This document shows positions 45,928 to 57,760 of a stretch of DNA of 64,000 nt, in pieces. Under the pieces are notes generated by a model, which saw only the letters and a list, made by a program, of their open reading frames with translations, searched no databases and was not told the DNA's origin. Origin of the DNA: Polytrichum commune. Taxonomy: Eukaryota; Streptophyta; Polytrichopsida; Polytrichales; Polytrichaceae. Position 1 is the stretch's first letter, and each line of letters begins with the position of its first letter. Both the position numbers and the translations under genes were made by a program. The stretch spans positions 38,376,001-38,440,000 of the forward strand of contig OX485804.1 in assembly GCA_950295325.1 (NCBI GenBank), read 5' to 3'.

Positions 45928-46044
45928 TTATGAATGGTCACTTACTCTGACCCAAGCCTTACCGGTAAGTGCAAGTAGACCCTAAAATTGGTCAGCCTTT
46001 GGTTAGTTGCAACCAGGATGTGTGGGTGTGCAACCGGTTAGCTA

Positions 46045-46386
46045 AACTAATATATGATATTTAATGTCATATGGTAACTTTTCAGATGACACTTCTTATG
46101 AACAAGTTTCCAAATACCATCATGGACGATGGATGAGTTCATCCATCGGCCAAAACCCTACCTTCTCGTGTCAACAACTTGTGATGAAATATTGTCATGG
46201 AAGATTGAAATCACCTAGTAAGTGATAGTGACTGCAACACTGTAAACCTATTATCCCCTAAAAAATTTACAAGGTATGACAAATAATGTTGGGTTACCAT
46301 TTAGTGTTGGTGACACTATACCGCGGTTAACAATTAGTATTGAGCAAGACACTTAGAATTGGTGACACTAAGTATCATATTTAGTG
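46045..46386. mobile_element. TA-target MITE (family T, long subtype), copy 2
   Basis: TA flanks both ends; right end TATCATATTTAGTG, left end a mutated inverse (AACTAATATATGATATTTAA). The interior matches 62876-63253 over almost its full length (GATGACACTTCTTATGAA, GATGAGTTCATCCATCGGCC, GTTGGGTTACCATTTAGTG). Confidence 0.8.
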
Positions 46387-47625
46387 TAGCATTTTGATTA
46401 GTTAATCTTCACTAACTTGTAAGTTAGCTAATTCTCTTAATGAGGTGGTGCGGGTTAGGTGTCGAAAAGGAGCGTGTGGAGGGACACTCATGAATATGAA
46501 TGCACGTGAGTGTCCTTGAAGTGATATCTTAAGCTTGCACAATGTCTCCCTCACTGACACCTAAGTAAAGTGCAGTGAACTCAAGTCTTAAGCCCAAGTC
46601 TTAAACCCTCGTCCATTCTAAACCCCTGCTCCCCTGCATTCAACTCAAGTCTTAAGCTCAAGTCTTAAGCCCCCCTCCACTCCAAATCCCATCATCTCAT
46701 GCATGCCACCGCCAAAGCTGCCGAAGAAGAAGGTGGAGGGATTCTTGCTTTGCAATTAAGGCGGTGAGAAGTCTAGTGCCTGCTTGTTGTGATGCATTGG
46801 TTTTCAGTGCAAAATTTGGTGTGTAGGAGGAGGTTCAGTGGGCAGGGTTTAGGCAGGCGGAGGGTTAGGAAGATTGTTTGTAGGTATGTGGTTTTATGGG
46901 GTTTAGTTTGGGTCGATGAGGGGCTGGGCTTTTGGAGGGCTTTTGGTTTAGTTCCCTTTGGTGTGTGTTCGCAGCAATTGGGCTCCTACATCTCCTGGTT
47001 AAAGACCAAAAGTAAATAAATAAAAACTACTAAATTACAAAATGGGTAAGAGGAATCTTCGCCTGCCATTCAAGAAACTGTTACAAATTGCAATGTGAGT
47101 GCACATGTTGAATTCTTGAGCCTTTTATCAACAATGTGGACCGTTTTTGTCATTCGAAAGTTTCTTGTGCGCATGCACGTCCAATGCTGTTTTGGAATTT
47201 CGGTTTCCAACCTCTTTGGAAATGATTACTTCCCATTAGAGCATGGATGTCTTTTGAGGTAGCATAGCCCACCTCAGGAGCTGCGGGTTTCTCTTCGGTC
47301 ATCTTTCTTTTTAATTGTCAGTCTCCTGGTTTCTGGAAATGTACCGTCGCGCTGGCTGTAAAACATTTTGAGGTTTAATTATCTCATGTTGGAAGTTCTG
47401 TGTGTAGGTCGCATTACCCTCAAAGTTGATCAAAAGAGCATCGAGCAATGCACTTCCATCTTTAATGCGTACATTACCTAGTTCGTAACACTGATAATTC
47501 ACTCCCCCCCCTGCTGTTGTTCTTTCTTTCAATGTCAGGGTCATTTATTTTTTAATGTGTTCTTTGAGGCGTACTTTGTTCTTTGGGTACACATCTTGCT
47601 CAGGCCATGGTTGGGTAAATATTGG
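46387..47625. other. Upstream of SRA gene 1; no coding exon recognised
   Basis: GC rises at 46690-47000 and may include a 5' UTR exon. Repeats of CTCAAGTCTTAAGC occur at 46572-46665. A frame at 46789-47019 is not protein-like enough to call. Confidence 0.4.
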
Positions 47626-48330
47626 GTTGTCCAGATATGACATGTAGTTATGGATGTTGGCTTATGGACCTTCTCTGCGAGTTTGTCCTTGAAGATGTCC
47701 GAATTGAGGTTTCTGCTCAGAGGCAAACCCCATTGAGGCCAAGTGTTAGGAACGATCAGCAACCTTTATGCTCTTTTCTCCTGCACTCACATCAGATAGC
47801 GAAGTCATACGTATGTGGACTTTGTGAAAGGAAAAGACTTTGGACATTTTGGTTGTCCAGATATGACATGTAGTTATTGATACTCCATTATCAGAGCTTC
47901 TCTGCAAATTTGTCCTTGAAGATGTCCAATTTTAGGTTTCTGCTTAGAGAAGACCCCCTTGGAGGCGAAGTGTTAGTAATGGTTAGAAACCCAATGCCCC
48001 TCACATCAGATTACGAATTCATACCTCTGTGGACATGTTTGATGTTTGATGGGTAATGTTTTGGTTGTCCACATGTGACATGTAGGTATTGATGTTGGGT
48101 TATCAGAGAAGTTTGTTTTAAACTTAAGTTTCTGTTCAGAGGCGAGCCCCATTGAGGCTAAAGTGTTAGAAACCCAATGCTCTTTTCTATCTCCTGCACT
48201 CTTGCACCGGTCACATATCGAATTTCCAACCTCTTGCAGACTTGTTTGATAGATAGGTAATGTTTTGGTTGCCCATATGTGCCATGTAGTGATTGATGCT
48301 GGCTTATCTTGACGAAATTCCCATTGTTTG
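47626..48330. repeat. Tandem array of about 204-226-bp units upstream of SRA gene 1
   Basis: Units begin GTTGTCCAGATATGACATGT at 47626 and 47852, with variants at 48064 and 48268 (partial). Each continues with TTCTCTGC-AA/GTTTGTCC, AGGTTTCTGCTCAGAG and AACCCAATGC-like stretches. The array ends about 190 bases before the ATG at 48516, so it lies in the promoter or 5' UTR, as does the array in front of the DUF579 gene. Confidence 0.85.
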
Positions 48331-48515
48331 TTCATGTAGGCGACATGCAATACTGGAGTAGATGGAGATGACGATGCAACCAGGAGTCCAGGGTGTTCCG
48401 GCTATAACAAAGGAATTCCCGGAGAATTGCAAGATTAAGATGAGGATGAAGATGAAGAACCAATGTTGGTAGAGGTCAATTGAACCAACTAAGTGGAGTA
48501 ATCATCATCATCATC

Positions 48516-51500
48516 ATGGGGATGATGAGTATTCTACCGGATTGGGGTGTTCCAGAGCACATGGGGAGCATGCTGCAAAACATCTTCGCCGAATACATGG
48601 ACAGGTGGGATGAAGGTGATGAACTCTTCTATGGAATCATGGAGGTCACGGAGTCATCAACAGTAGATGAATTGTGGAGCACAGATGGTGACACCACAGA
48701 CATCGTCAACTTTGAGATCGAGGCCGAAGTGTGCTTGACTTCCTTGGCAGCCAATTTCGCAGACTCCATCAACAAAGCACAACAACAAGCCTCCCCATCA
48801 TCAACATCAACATCAACATCAACAGCTATGGACAACACTCTTGGGGTTGACATCTGCCCATCTTCTGCTGACATCATCTGTGATGAAATGGGAAATTCAA
48901 AAGGACTGGGGGAAGTGAGAGAAATGCAACTTCATCTTCAAGCTTGCACAGACATCATTCCATATGACCCTCTATTGTTGTCATGTGATGTGGATTTCAC
49001 GGATGAGCTTGACCTAATTGGGCTAGATGTCAATGGACATATGGGCAGTGACCTCCTGTTGCGTGCAACCACCATGATGCAAGGCTGGGATGACCTTGAA
49101 TATGAGACAAATGCGAGTCATGCGGAAATTAGCAATAATACGGATACTGATGTATCGTTGTACACTGGATATGAAGATGATGAAAGGGTTAATTTCAACT
49201 CCATCAGCAACTTGGCACAAGGGGCATCAACTTCAAAAGAACTTTCTTCCATCCGTTGCAATAATCTTCAGACGAGACGATTGGGTTCAGTAGAAGAGGA
49301 AATTCTGGAGTATGCAGTTCCAAGCTTGGATTTGTCGCCACAAGACTCTGAAATAAGTTCCCCTCCCTCAGCTGGCAATAACGGATCGGTGACAGAGAGC
49401 ACAGATGACAGTGACTCTGTAATGTACAAGCAAGCACAAGTGGAAAATAATTGCAGCTTTGGTAAGAAAGGTGAGAAAGGGGTTACAATGTCAAGCCCTG
49501 GGGTAAAAAAGCGAAAGCGAAAGCGAAGCAAAAGTAGCGCTGCTGCTGCTCACAAACCCAAATCAAATTTCAAGAAATCCAGGAGGTCTGGGTCTGAAAC
49601 TGATGAATGTCTGGCTGCTGATCCAAGCGAAGTTGATGAAGATCGCATCAAGTGGGATCCCTTGAAGTGTGGGCCTTCCAAAAGAAAAGGGACTTCCTGT
49701 AGGAGTAATACTGGGGCTTGGAAGGATTTGATGAGTAAAAATGGGGTCTGCTCCGACAAGGACAGGTTAGTAAAAAAACTCATATTCATAAGACTTTGTT
49801 CCTCCAAACACAATTCAATTCCTCATTTAGTCAATTCGGGCGTGTAGTTAGGTGTGGATCTAAGAATGGACACCAAAACGACATGTTTAAAAATGATTGG
49901 ACTACGTGCTACAAAATTTGTTAACCATTCTAGGCTCAGTATTCAACATAATTGGGGAGCCCTATCTGGTTGTCTAAGGCTCCGGCACCTTTGACTTTGA
50001 AAAATCATAGCAACAAGGGAGATCAGAAAATGCCTTAAATTGTTGCTAAAATCTCAAATCGCATTCTCAGATCCAAGAAAAATATTAAATTTGATATCCA
50101 AGTTCAAGTTTTGAGAATCATGGCAAGCAGCAAAAACTAACTATTGAAGACATGTTTGCCTTAGTAAATGTCATCTCACATGCTTACCATGGAGGGATCG
50201 AGCAACCAAGATATTTTAGTGTGAAGTGTGGGTTGTGTCTTTTTTTAAGGCAGTGGATATGTGTGTGTGCCGGTTGTGTAGGCAAAGAGTTGTGCAAGCC
50301 CTGTATACATTTGAGGAGTTGCGACAGAGCTTCATTGGGGTTGAGGGAGCACGAGCCGCAAAAGGTCGGGCCGCGGGTCTGCGGTGCAACCCCAGGGCTG
50401 ATTTGCGAGCCAGCAAACAAATGAAGGCAGATGGCCTTCGAGTGAACACGAGCCAATGTATAGGCAATGTGCCTGGGATCCATTTGGGGGATCGATTCTG
50501 GTATCGCATTGAGATGGTTGTTGTGGGCCTTCACCAGCAGCTAGAAGCTGGGATTGCATATATTGGTAAGAACAGCTCCCCATCTGGAGTGTCCTTAGCC
50601 ACCAGTATCGTTATAAAGCACTCCAGCAACCCATATCAAGATGATGCTGAAAATGGTGATCTCATCACCTACACTGGGCAAGGGGGTAACACGACTCATG
50701 GCACCAATGTTTCCACCCACCAGGTATATATCTTCTGCTTTACTTCTGATTCAATTCGTAGTAAGGTAGGTAAGGTAGGCCGATGTTAATCCAACATCGC
50801 AAGAGGTCTGGAAACCTATATTTGAGTGTGTGGTTAGGTGTGGATCTAAAAATGGACACCAAAAAGACATGTGATTGGACTAAGTGCTTAAAATATGCCA
50901 ACCATTCTAGGCTCAGTAGTTAACATAACTTGAGGGGGGGCTATATGACCATTTAATGAGCATGAGAATCTTCACTTTGATAACAAATAAGATATTCATA
51001 CGAGCTCCGAAAATTATGAGGCAAATGGTTACGGGTGCAATTTGTATCTGTTAATCATCTCGAACTATTTTCATGTTTCATATCCTACAAGAACTGGGTG
51101 CAGAGAGAGAAATGTCCGATTAAATCATGTCTACCTTATGTCTTATTCAAACACCTACTTTTGGGTGCAAAATGGTCCAATGCTCTCCTTAAACAAACGT
51201 TTCTAGTAACATCTTAAACTTTTTACGCTGGTCCATTGGTTGGGATAGCCAAAACTCAATCCTCAACGCTCAACACTAACCTCTTTAGGCACAGCTGTAT
51301 AACCACTTAAGAAGATCGCAAATATACTCTTTGAAAATTCGTCACAAATAGAGGTTCAGTCACCTTACTCATTCTTATGGCACTTGATTTGTACAAGGTT
51401 TGCTAATCGACTAGGGTTTTTTTTCCCCTGGATTTATTGCACATCAGAAGGGGTCAAACCTCCTGGAAGTAATGGTGATAGGCTGTCTACCTTATTCTTC

Positions 51501-54091
51501 ATCAGTGAAGTCTAAGGAGAACTTTACAGCAGAGCTTGAGGGCCGAGACAGTCCCACTTCACTTTACACTATAGCTTTAGGGCCTAAGGGATCAAGGAAG
51601 TTTGAATGGCATGCAATGGATAATGATGCTTCAATGTCTTCTGAATTTTGCATCAACCCCGCCTCAAAGAGGTGAGTCCAACACAAATTTGGAGACCATG
51701 ACACTTCAAAATCTCATCACAACCCTTACTTTATTTGAAATTATTGTGTTGAAGGGCCTATGTGAACAGGATGGTTATGAAATAGCATTCGGTTGAGAGC
51801 CTGGTCACATATGTCTTTACACTAGACTTCCAAGGCCTGTAACCACACAAAAATCAATTCAATTTTCCATGGTATGGCCTTCAGAGCTGTACCGTAGTTT
51901 CAAGGGCTCTTACAATGTCATGGTCCCGGCCCTTGGCCATAGTGTAAAGTGGCGCTAACTTTCATGCATGTCAGGTTGTCATTAGATGAAATTCACCCTG
52001 TGCATGTTCCTTGGGATTTTAGCTACTGACACATATGCTAGTTGTGGGTTTCTTGTGGTTGATTGGAACAAGTAACAAAATAGTTGAAATGCCTAGGTGA
52101 GCTCTTTTTCCAATCCTATGTGGAACTCATAACATGTTTGTAGTCAATATATAGAGCTTGAGATGATGTATGCATGCCCTTTTCAAATGTGAAAACAGTA
52201 CCTTCCAATGATGAAAATGCTGCGGGTTGACCAAGCAAATAGGGACCTGTAAAGCTTGCCATGACCTTGATGTGTTGTTATTTTTTATGTGAATGTAAGA
52301 CACAGCTTTTCATGTTGTGCATGTGTAAATTCCTCTCAGGTGCTAAAACGTGGAAATGAGGCATTGAAAAATAGTTGCCAACATTGCAAGCCAATCCGTG
52401 TCATCCGCGGGAACAAGGATGAACGAAGTCCAACTGGAGAGTCATACACATACATAGGGCTCTACCAAGTCATGGCTATGCGGTATGAAAATGGTGTAAT
52501 GGGCAACCTTGTTTACAAATTTGATCTTCGCCGTTTGCCTGGACAACCACGTTTGGAGTCTATTGTTGATATAGGAGAGGGAAAGCCAACCACGTCAAAA
52601 AGAATGAAAGGCAAAGGTTCTTATGCGAAATCTGGTGGTGGTAAGCGGGCTTGTGAGAAGCCCTCACATAATCGGAAGGGGTGGTCAAACTACATCAACG
52701 GTGAGGAAATTTCAAAAAAGGCAAAGAGTGCCAAAGCTGATTCGTCAACAGAAGATGAATCAAGCAGTCCCGAAGATCACGTACCAAAGTGGAAATATAA
52801 TTTCCATAGGCCTGATGAAAGCATGACAACATCAGGAGGGACAAGTTATCCTTCATTAACAGATACTGGTAAGCAAGGAGGTGTTTGCCTTCATAGTTGG
52901 AAGATGTTATATTTTGGGGAGCTTGTCAAAACCTCTTAGCAAAACTAGGGTGTTTTCTTAAACACATCATTTTTTATTTTTTATTTTTTCCTACACATGC
53001 TAAATAATTTCCTTCAGTGTTGTCCGAACCTCGGTACTCACAAGGACATGTTTTGGAGTTCCATTTATGGCTGTAGATATGGTGTGAACAATCAATATTT
53101 GAAGGCATCTCATATTTCACTTCTCCATGCTTGAAATCTAACTCTCCTAATACGTCCAGATTTTATGCTTTGCTGATCCAGTGCCGCGCACATTGACATG
53201 GGAGGGAGAGAGTAGCATGGATCACGACAATTCAGAGAGGCCTTTATTAAAGTGGAAGGATTCAAGTGGCAAAGGTAAAGACATTGCAGATGACTAGAGT
53301 GCTTAAAGTGCTCGTGACCCTCTGAAGACCAACTCTATTCTTCTATTCAGAAGTTTTGGAGGTATGCCTTAGCCTGACACAAACATCTTGGACTTGAATC
53401 CAAAGGGTCTTTATGCAGTTTGAACCACTTTGGTTGCAGAGATTGAGAATACAGATCCATACCAATTCTTGAATGGAAGCTATCCATTTGTACATATTAG
53501 TCCAGATTTTGTCAACACTTGGAAAGCGAGATTCAGAAGTATGAATGTTAGAGTGGCACTCTCAATTTCCGCAAATGAGGTGCAATGTAAATATGTACCA
53601 AATCAGGTTGATTTTTCTAGGTGTTCGTACTGGATTAAATCCACATACTGGACGCTGTGGTGCTCATCTACTGCTTCCAATGTGGATAGAGCACAATTTT
53701 GGTGAGGTTGAACCGGTAGTAAGAATTATTTTGACACACAGGAACATTGAGTTGTGTGTCTGGATGAAACAGGATCAAGCATAGTCTTAATTGGATCAAA
53801 ATATGTATATACCTCCATGAGATCTATGGTTGTTTAACATCTCCTTGGCTACTAACTTGCTATGATTATTTTTCCTGGTATCAGCCCTTTTCTAGGAAAG
53901 GTGCTTGGTGCAGGTTTAGCCTCTGGCAATTGTTTGAAACCTTTAGATCCTTACATACAAGAGCTCTTTTGACAATTGTTGGCAACCATAAGTGTGTGGA
54001 GCTGAAGAGATTTCTAAAAATTATAAGAATTATAAGGGAAAACTTAAAAACTCGAGCACCATGGAGGTCTGATGTTAATGAAAAGGAGTGA
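48516..54091 (+). CDS. SRA-YDG (SUVH-type) protein, multi-exon, gene 1
   Basis: Exon 1 48516-49765 (416 codons) is acidic and Ser-rich, ending with a basic nuclear-signal region (KKRKRKRSKSS). Exons 2 (50282-50723) and 3 (52340-52868) join in phase and give the SRA domain: FEELRQSFIGVEG, VPGIHLGDRF (480-489), VVGLH, DLITYTGQGG, RGNEAL, IRVIRG, YTYIGLYQV and LPGQP. SRA domains of SUVH proteins bind methylated cytosine in chromatin. Exons 4 (53182-53274) and 5 (53440-53701) are phase-consistent and encode PYQFLNGSYPFVHISPDFVN, faintly like the start of a pre-SET region, but no pre-SET cysteines or SET motifs follow. A last exon from 53885 gives a stop at 53972 or, in another phase, 54091, so the 3' end is uncertain. 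The ATG follows an (ATC)n run; earlier exons are possible. Confidence 0.8.
51553..51955. mobile_element. GGGCC-ended MITE in intron 2 of SRA gene 1
   Basis: Right end AGTGTAAAGTGGCGC followed by TAA; the left end contains CACTTTACACTATAGC with an apparent small insertion. The interior aligns with the 29147 element (GGAGACCATGACACTTCAAA, GGTTGAGAGCC). About 403 bp. Confidence 0.65.
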
Positions 54092-54957
54092 TGCACTGTC
54101 TGGTCAATTAGAATATGGTGACCCCACCTGTCATCGTCCTTTCAAGCATTTGAACAGTTACTATTATTAGGTTAATTTTATGGGGGTCTTGTTAATTGAA
54201 AAGGGAGTGGTTAAACACCCGTCCACAAGCTCTGCCCAGGGTGGAGGGCCAGGCATTGGAGGGGGAAGCTGGGCAGGGCTAGGCTGCCCGCCTCCATGGT
54301 CAGCCCTTACAAGGTTTTTATCATTATGTCTCATGACTACTGCGTAGCATTAGTTCTGTTAATTCGACCAATGGTCCTGGTGCAAAGTTTTTGTACTGCT
54401 TAAAGTTAATTTTGCATTACAAAGAATCCAAGGGAGAATTCATCTGTGAAACTACATTACATCCCTCTGCAGTTCTGCTTTGTGGTGTGGCAAACTATCT
54501 ATGTTAGCAACAGCTGGTCACCATGCTCCGTTTTCTTGTGTTAGCAGAACTTATTGGGGGGGTGTTTAACCACCTTATGTAAAGGTCCCAAATTGGTGCA
54601 GTTACCATGCTTCATAATTCCATCCTTCAAGTTGGTGAAGCACAAACATGTGGACGTTATAATCCATTTTTGATGAATCAGGTATCCCAGCATTTGAATC
54701 CAAGACACTAAAAAGACCAATATGTCGAACAGGTAATCACAGGTGAAATAATGAGCTCAGTAGACCAATAACTTGGTTGAATATCATCTATGATGTGCAA
54801 TTGCCATGGGCACAATTGCAAAGTTGTTACCTTGACTGGATAGCTGCCAACATGCTAGAAAAAGGCATTGTTTGTCTTGCTGATTCAGTGTCGCCCCTAT
54901 AATTTGCACCATTCACAAGGCTTGGCCACTTTTGAAAATGGAAATTGCATCATATTT
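54092..54957. other. Intergenic spacer between convergent SRA genes
   Basis: No gene recognised. A G-rich stretch (54230-54300) and ordinary AT-rich DNA. Probably holds the 3' UTRs of both genes. Confidence 0.45.
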
Positions 54958-57760
54958 TTAAGGGGAGAGCTGCGGTTGCCCAGGTAGGCGTCGCAGAACA
55001 AACTTGTAAACTAGCATGCCTTGCATCCCAGCCTCATAACGCATTTCCACAATATGGTAAAGTCCTAAATATGTGTAGCATTCGCCATTTAAACTTGAAG
55101 CATCCTTCTGTCCCCGGATCACACGGACTGGTGTACAATTTTTGAAACTGTTTCTAAGAGCCTCGTTGCCTCTTGTCAATTCCTGACACACGACAATGCA
55201 CATCATAACCGTCATGCCCACAATCACTGCAATGGTCTCGTAATAATTAGGAGCAACTACAAAAGGATATGATTGAGTTATCATCTTGACTAAACATGCC
55301 TTCTGGTTGGGAGTTGATTGTTTTGCTTAGAACACCTTCCATGTTTGGTGAGTTCGTGGTGCATATTTGGAGGTAGTGTAAATAACAGTCTATCTCAGTT
55401 CATTGAGGTGCTAAAATGAGTCTGACCCTCAATGAACCAAAACAGGAGCTCTTCATTCAAAATCACACTACCTCCAAGCGTGCACCACATACAGAATTAA
55501 AAATTAGTGATTTGGTATGCACAACTAATGAAAAACCGTAGGAGAGACCAACTTTGCACAAAAAGTTCCATCAAGTTGAAAGGATAACTCTAATGTATTG
55601 AAACTTTGAATGATGATGATGTTACCTGATTATTGATAGGGACTGCAGCATTGTTGTGCTGGGAGAGCCCCCCCTGGCCAGTGTAAGTGATTAGGTCACC
55701 ATTCTCTTTTTCAGCGTCATCATGATATGGGCTGGCAGTATTTTTCATGACTATGCTAATAGCCAGGGGCAACCCAGGAAGTGGAGAATCAGTCTTTGTA
55801 AAGTAGGAAATTCCCGCCTCTGATTGGAGGTGCAGGCCCAACGCATGCACTTCAGCACGGTAAACAAACCGATCACCCACATAGATACCCGGTACATTAC
55901 CCAAGATTTTTTCTTTGTTCACTCGCAGATTATTAGTCCCCATCCACTTTAGCGCTTGCAAGTCCGGTCTCTTGTGACATTTCTGACCTGAAGCATGAAC
56001 ATCAGTCTCACGACTTCCCTCAACCCCAATGAAATCCTGTCTCAGCTTATCAAATCTCTCCCTTGCTTTCTGCACTTTTAGCCTGTCCTCTTCAGTCCCA
56101 GTCTTAATTTGATACTTCACGTCTTTCGTGCACACACATGTAGATGTGGAGCACGACTTCCCGTTGTTGGGCGGGGCAACATAATGATGAGCTTCCAGCT
56201 TCACGGAACCCAGCTTGCTTGACCCAGCATGGTCGCTCACACCCACCTTGCAAGATTTTGCACTCTTACGGCCACTTTGAGAAGCACCAGAAGCACCAGG
56301 GCTTGCCTCTACTCTTGCTGACGAGCACAGTCCACTGCCACTTTCTACAAAGCTCTCTGGGTCGTTTCTAAAGTCAGCTGAGGAAGGAAGGCCAACAGAC
56401 AAAGACACGGTCTCATCCCCTACCATATCTTGTCTGGTAGTCTTCAAGGCCAATGACAAAGGTGGACTTCCAGCTAACCTGACCACCTTATCAGAGACTA
56501 TACAGGGAGACTCCACCTTCACCACAATTTCCTTTGTCTTGGCAATAGATGACCTCACGGTCTCTCCCTTCTGCACATCATGTCTCAGTTTGCTCGTTTC
56601 CTGACGAGGAGATACCTCGGGCATGTAATCCGTCCAATCAATCGCATTCATGCTAGGAGAAACCTTACTCACACTTTCTTTGCCATGGTGGCGCTTGTCC
56701 TTCTTCATGTGCTTGCCATCAGAGTAGCTCCCAACCTGTACTTCCAAGTCATCCCTCCTCCGTTTCACCTTGTGCGTGGGGTCTGTTTCCCCCCCAACTG
56801 GAGGAGCTTCCTTGACTTTGAGAGGCCGAATATTTAAATGGCCTACACAAGGCCCAAGGAGTGTCAGACAAATAGCCAGACCATACACGAGACTGCTGAG
56901 ACGTAAATTGATTTATCGGGCAGTTAGAGAAAAAATATCTTTATGATGCATCGAGATCAATGAGTGTTGCGTCCATGCAAGATGTGGTCGTAAGATAGCT
57001 CTTGAACATAAACATGCAAAATCTCTCAATTAGTAGATTTGCAGCTAGAGACTCATCACTATGATGAAATCAATGTGCAGACTGAGCTTATTATGCAAGC
57101 AGCCAGTGCAGGCCCATCATTCTCCAAAGAGAATAATCTAGAGGTGTTTTCGCCATTTTGAGAGGTCATGATACAAGGATAACATTAATAGGATGCCATT
57201 TCCAATATTCGCATTTACTGGAATTTCTTTGTATCAAGCTTTTTGGTTCTTCCAACAAGATGGAAGGGTGTCCTGACAACAGACCCAAAGTTCTGGAGAT
57301 CTTATGAACAGTTTATCTATGCTAGCTTCTTTGGGTGATCAGCATGATTGTTAGAAAGTTAGGTGGATGATGCCCCGAATTCCATGCCAGTCAAATCAGG
57401 TGAACGAGATCCATCATTGAATCTTGATTAGGAATTGCATTTGATATGTGAAGGCAAGTAAAACTTATCTCTCCCCATTTTTTGTTTCTCTTTTCCAGTG
57501 CGCAAGGTAGAATGTCAAGAAAATGTCCCAAATGGCTAGGAGAGAGGCGGAATGCTACCTGGAGGAAACGTCGGCACAGAGAAGCTCTCTTTAAGTACTG
57601 TAACGTGAGAGCGGAGCCTCGTCAATTCCCGCTCGATTTTTTCCACATCCTTGCGCCTCACCCTCACTAGCTCCTCCAAAGCTTTCTCTGCAGCCTTTCC
57701 CACAATGTCTGCAGTTTGTATCCTGCACCGTTCCGGTGCTAAGTCCATGTCTCTTGACAT
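54958..57760 (-). CDS. SRA-only (SUVH-type SRA) protein, 3 coding exons, gene 2
   Basis: Coding exons, in gene order: 57760-57559, 56842-55626 and 55182-54958. They join in phases 1 and 0 to 547 residues. The N terminus (MSRDMDLAPERC) has a charged coiled-coil helix (AAEKALEELVRV to ERELTRLRS), then a long Ser/Lys-rich disordered middle with KVKRRRDD. The SRA domain fills the last 200 or so residues: RFDKLRQDFIGVEG, RPDLQAL, VPGIYVGDRF, ALGLHLQSEAGISY, DLITYTGQGG, then exon 3 ELTRGNEALRN, VRVIRG, YTYLGLYHI and RLPGQP. The frame stops seven codons later, so pre-SET and SET domains are absent: a probable methyl-cytosine reader without methyltransferase activity. It faces the paralogous gene 1 tail to tail. 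ATG 57760 is the first in a frame open a little further upstream. Confidence 0.87.

Noticed and set aside
50152-50583. Opposite-strand and alternative-frame ORFs over SRA exon 2
   Set aside because: They shadow the SRA-coding frame, which alone carries the family motifs and fits the splice phases.
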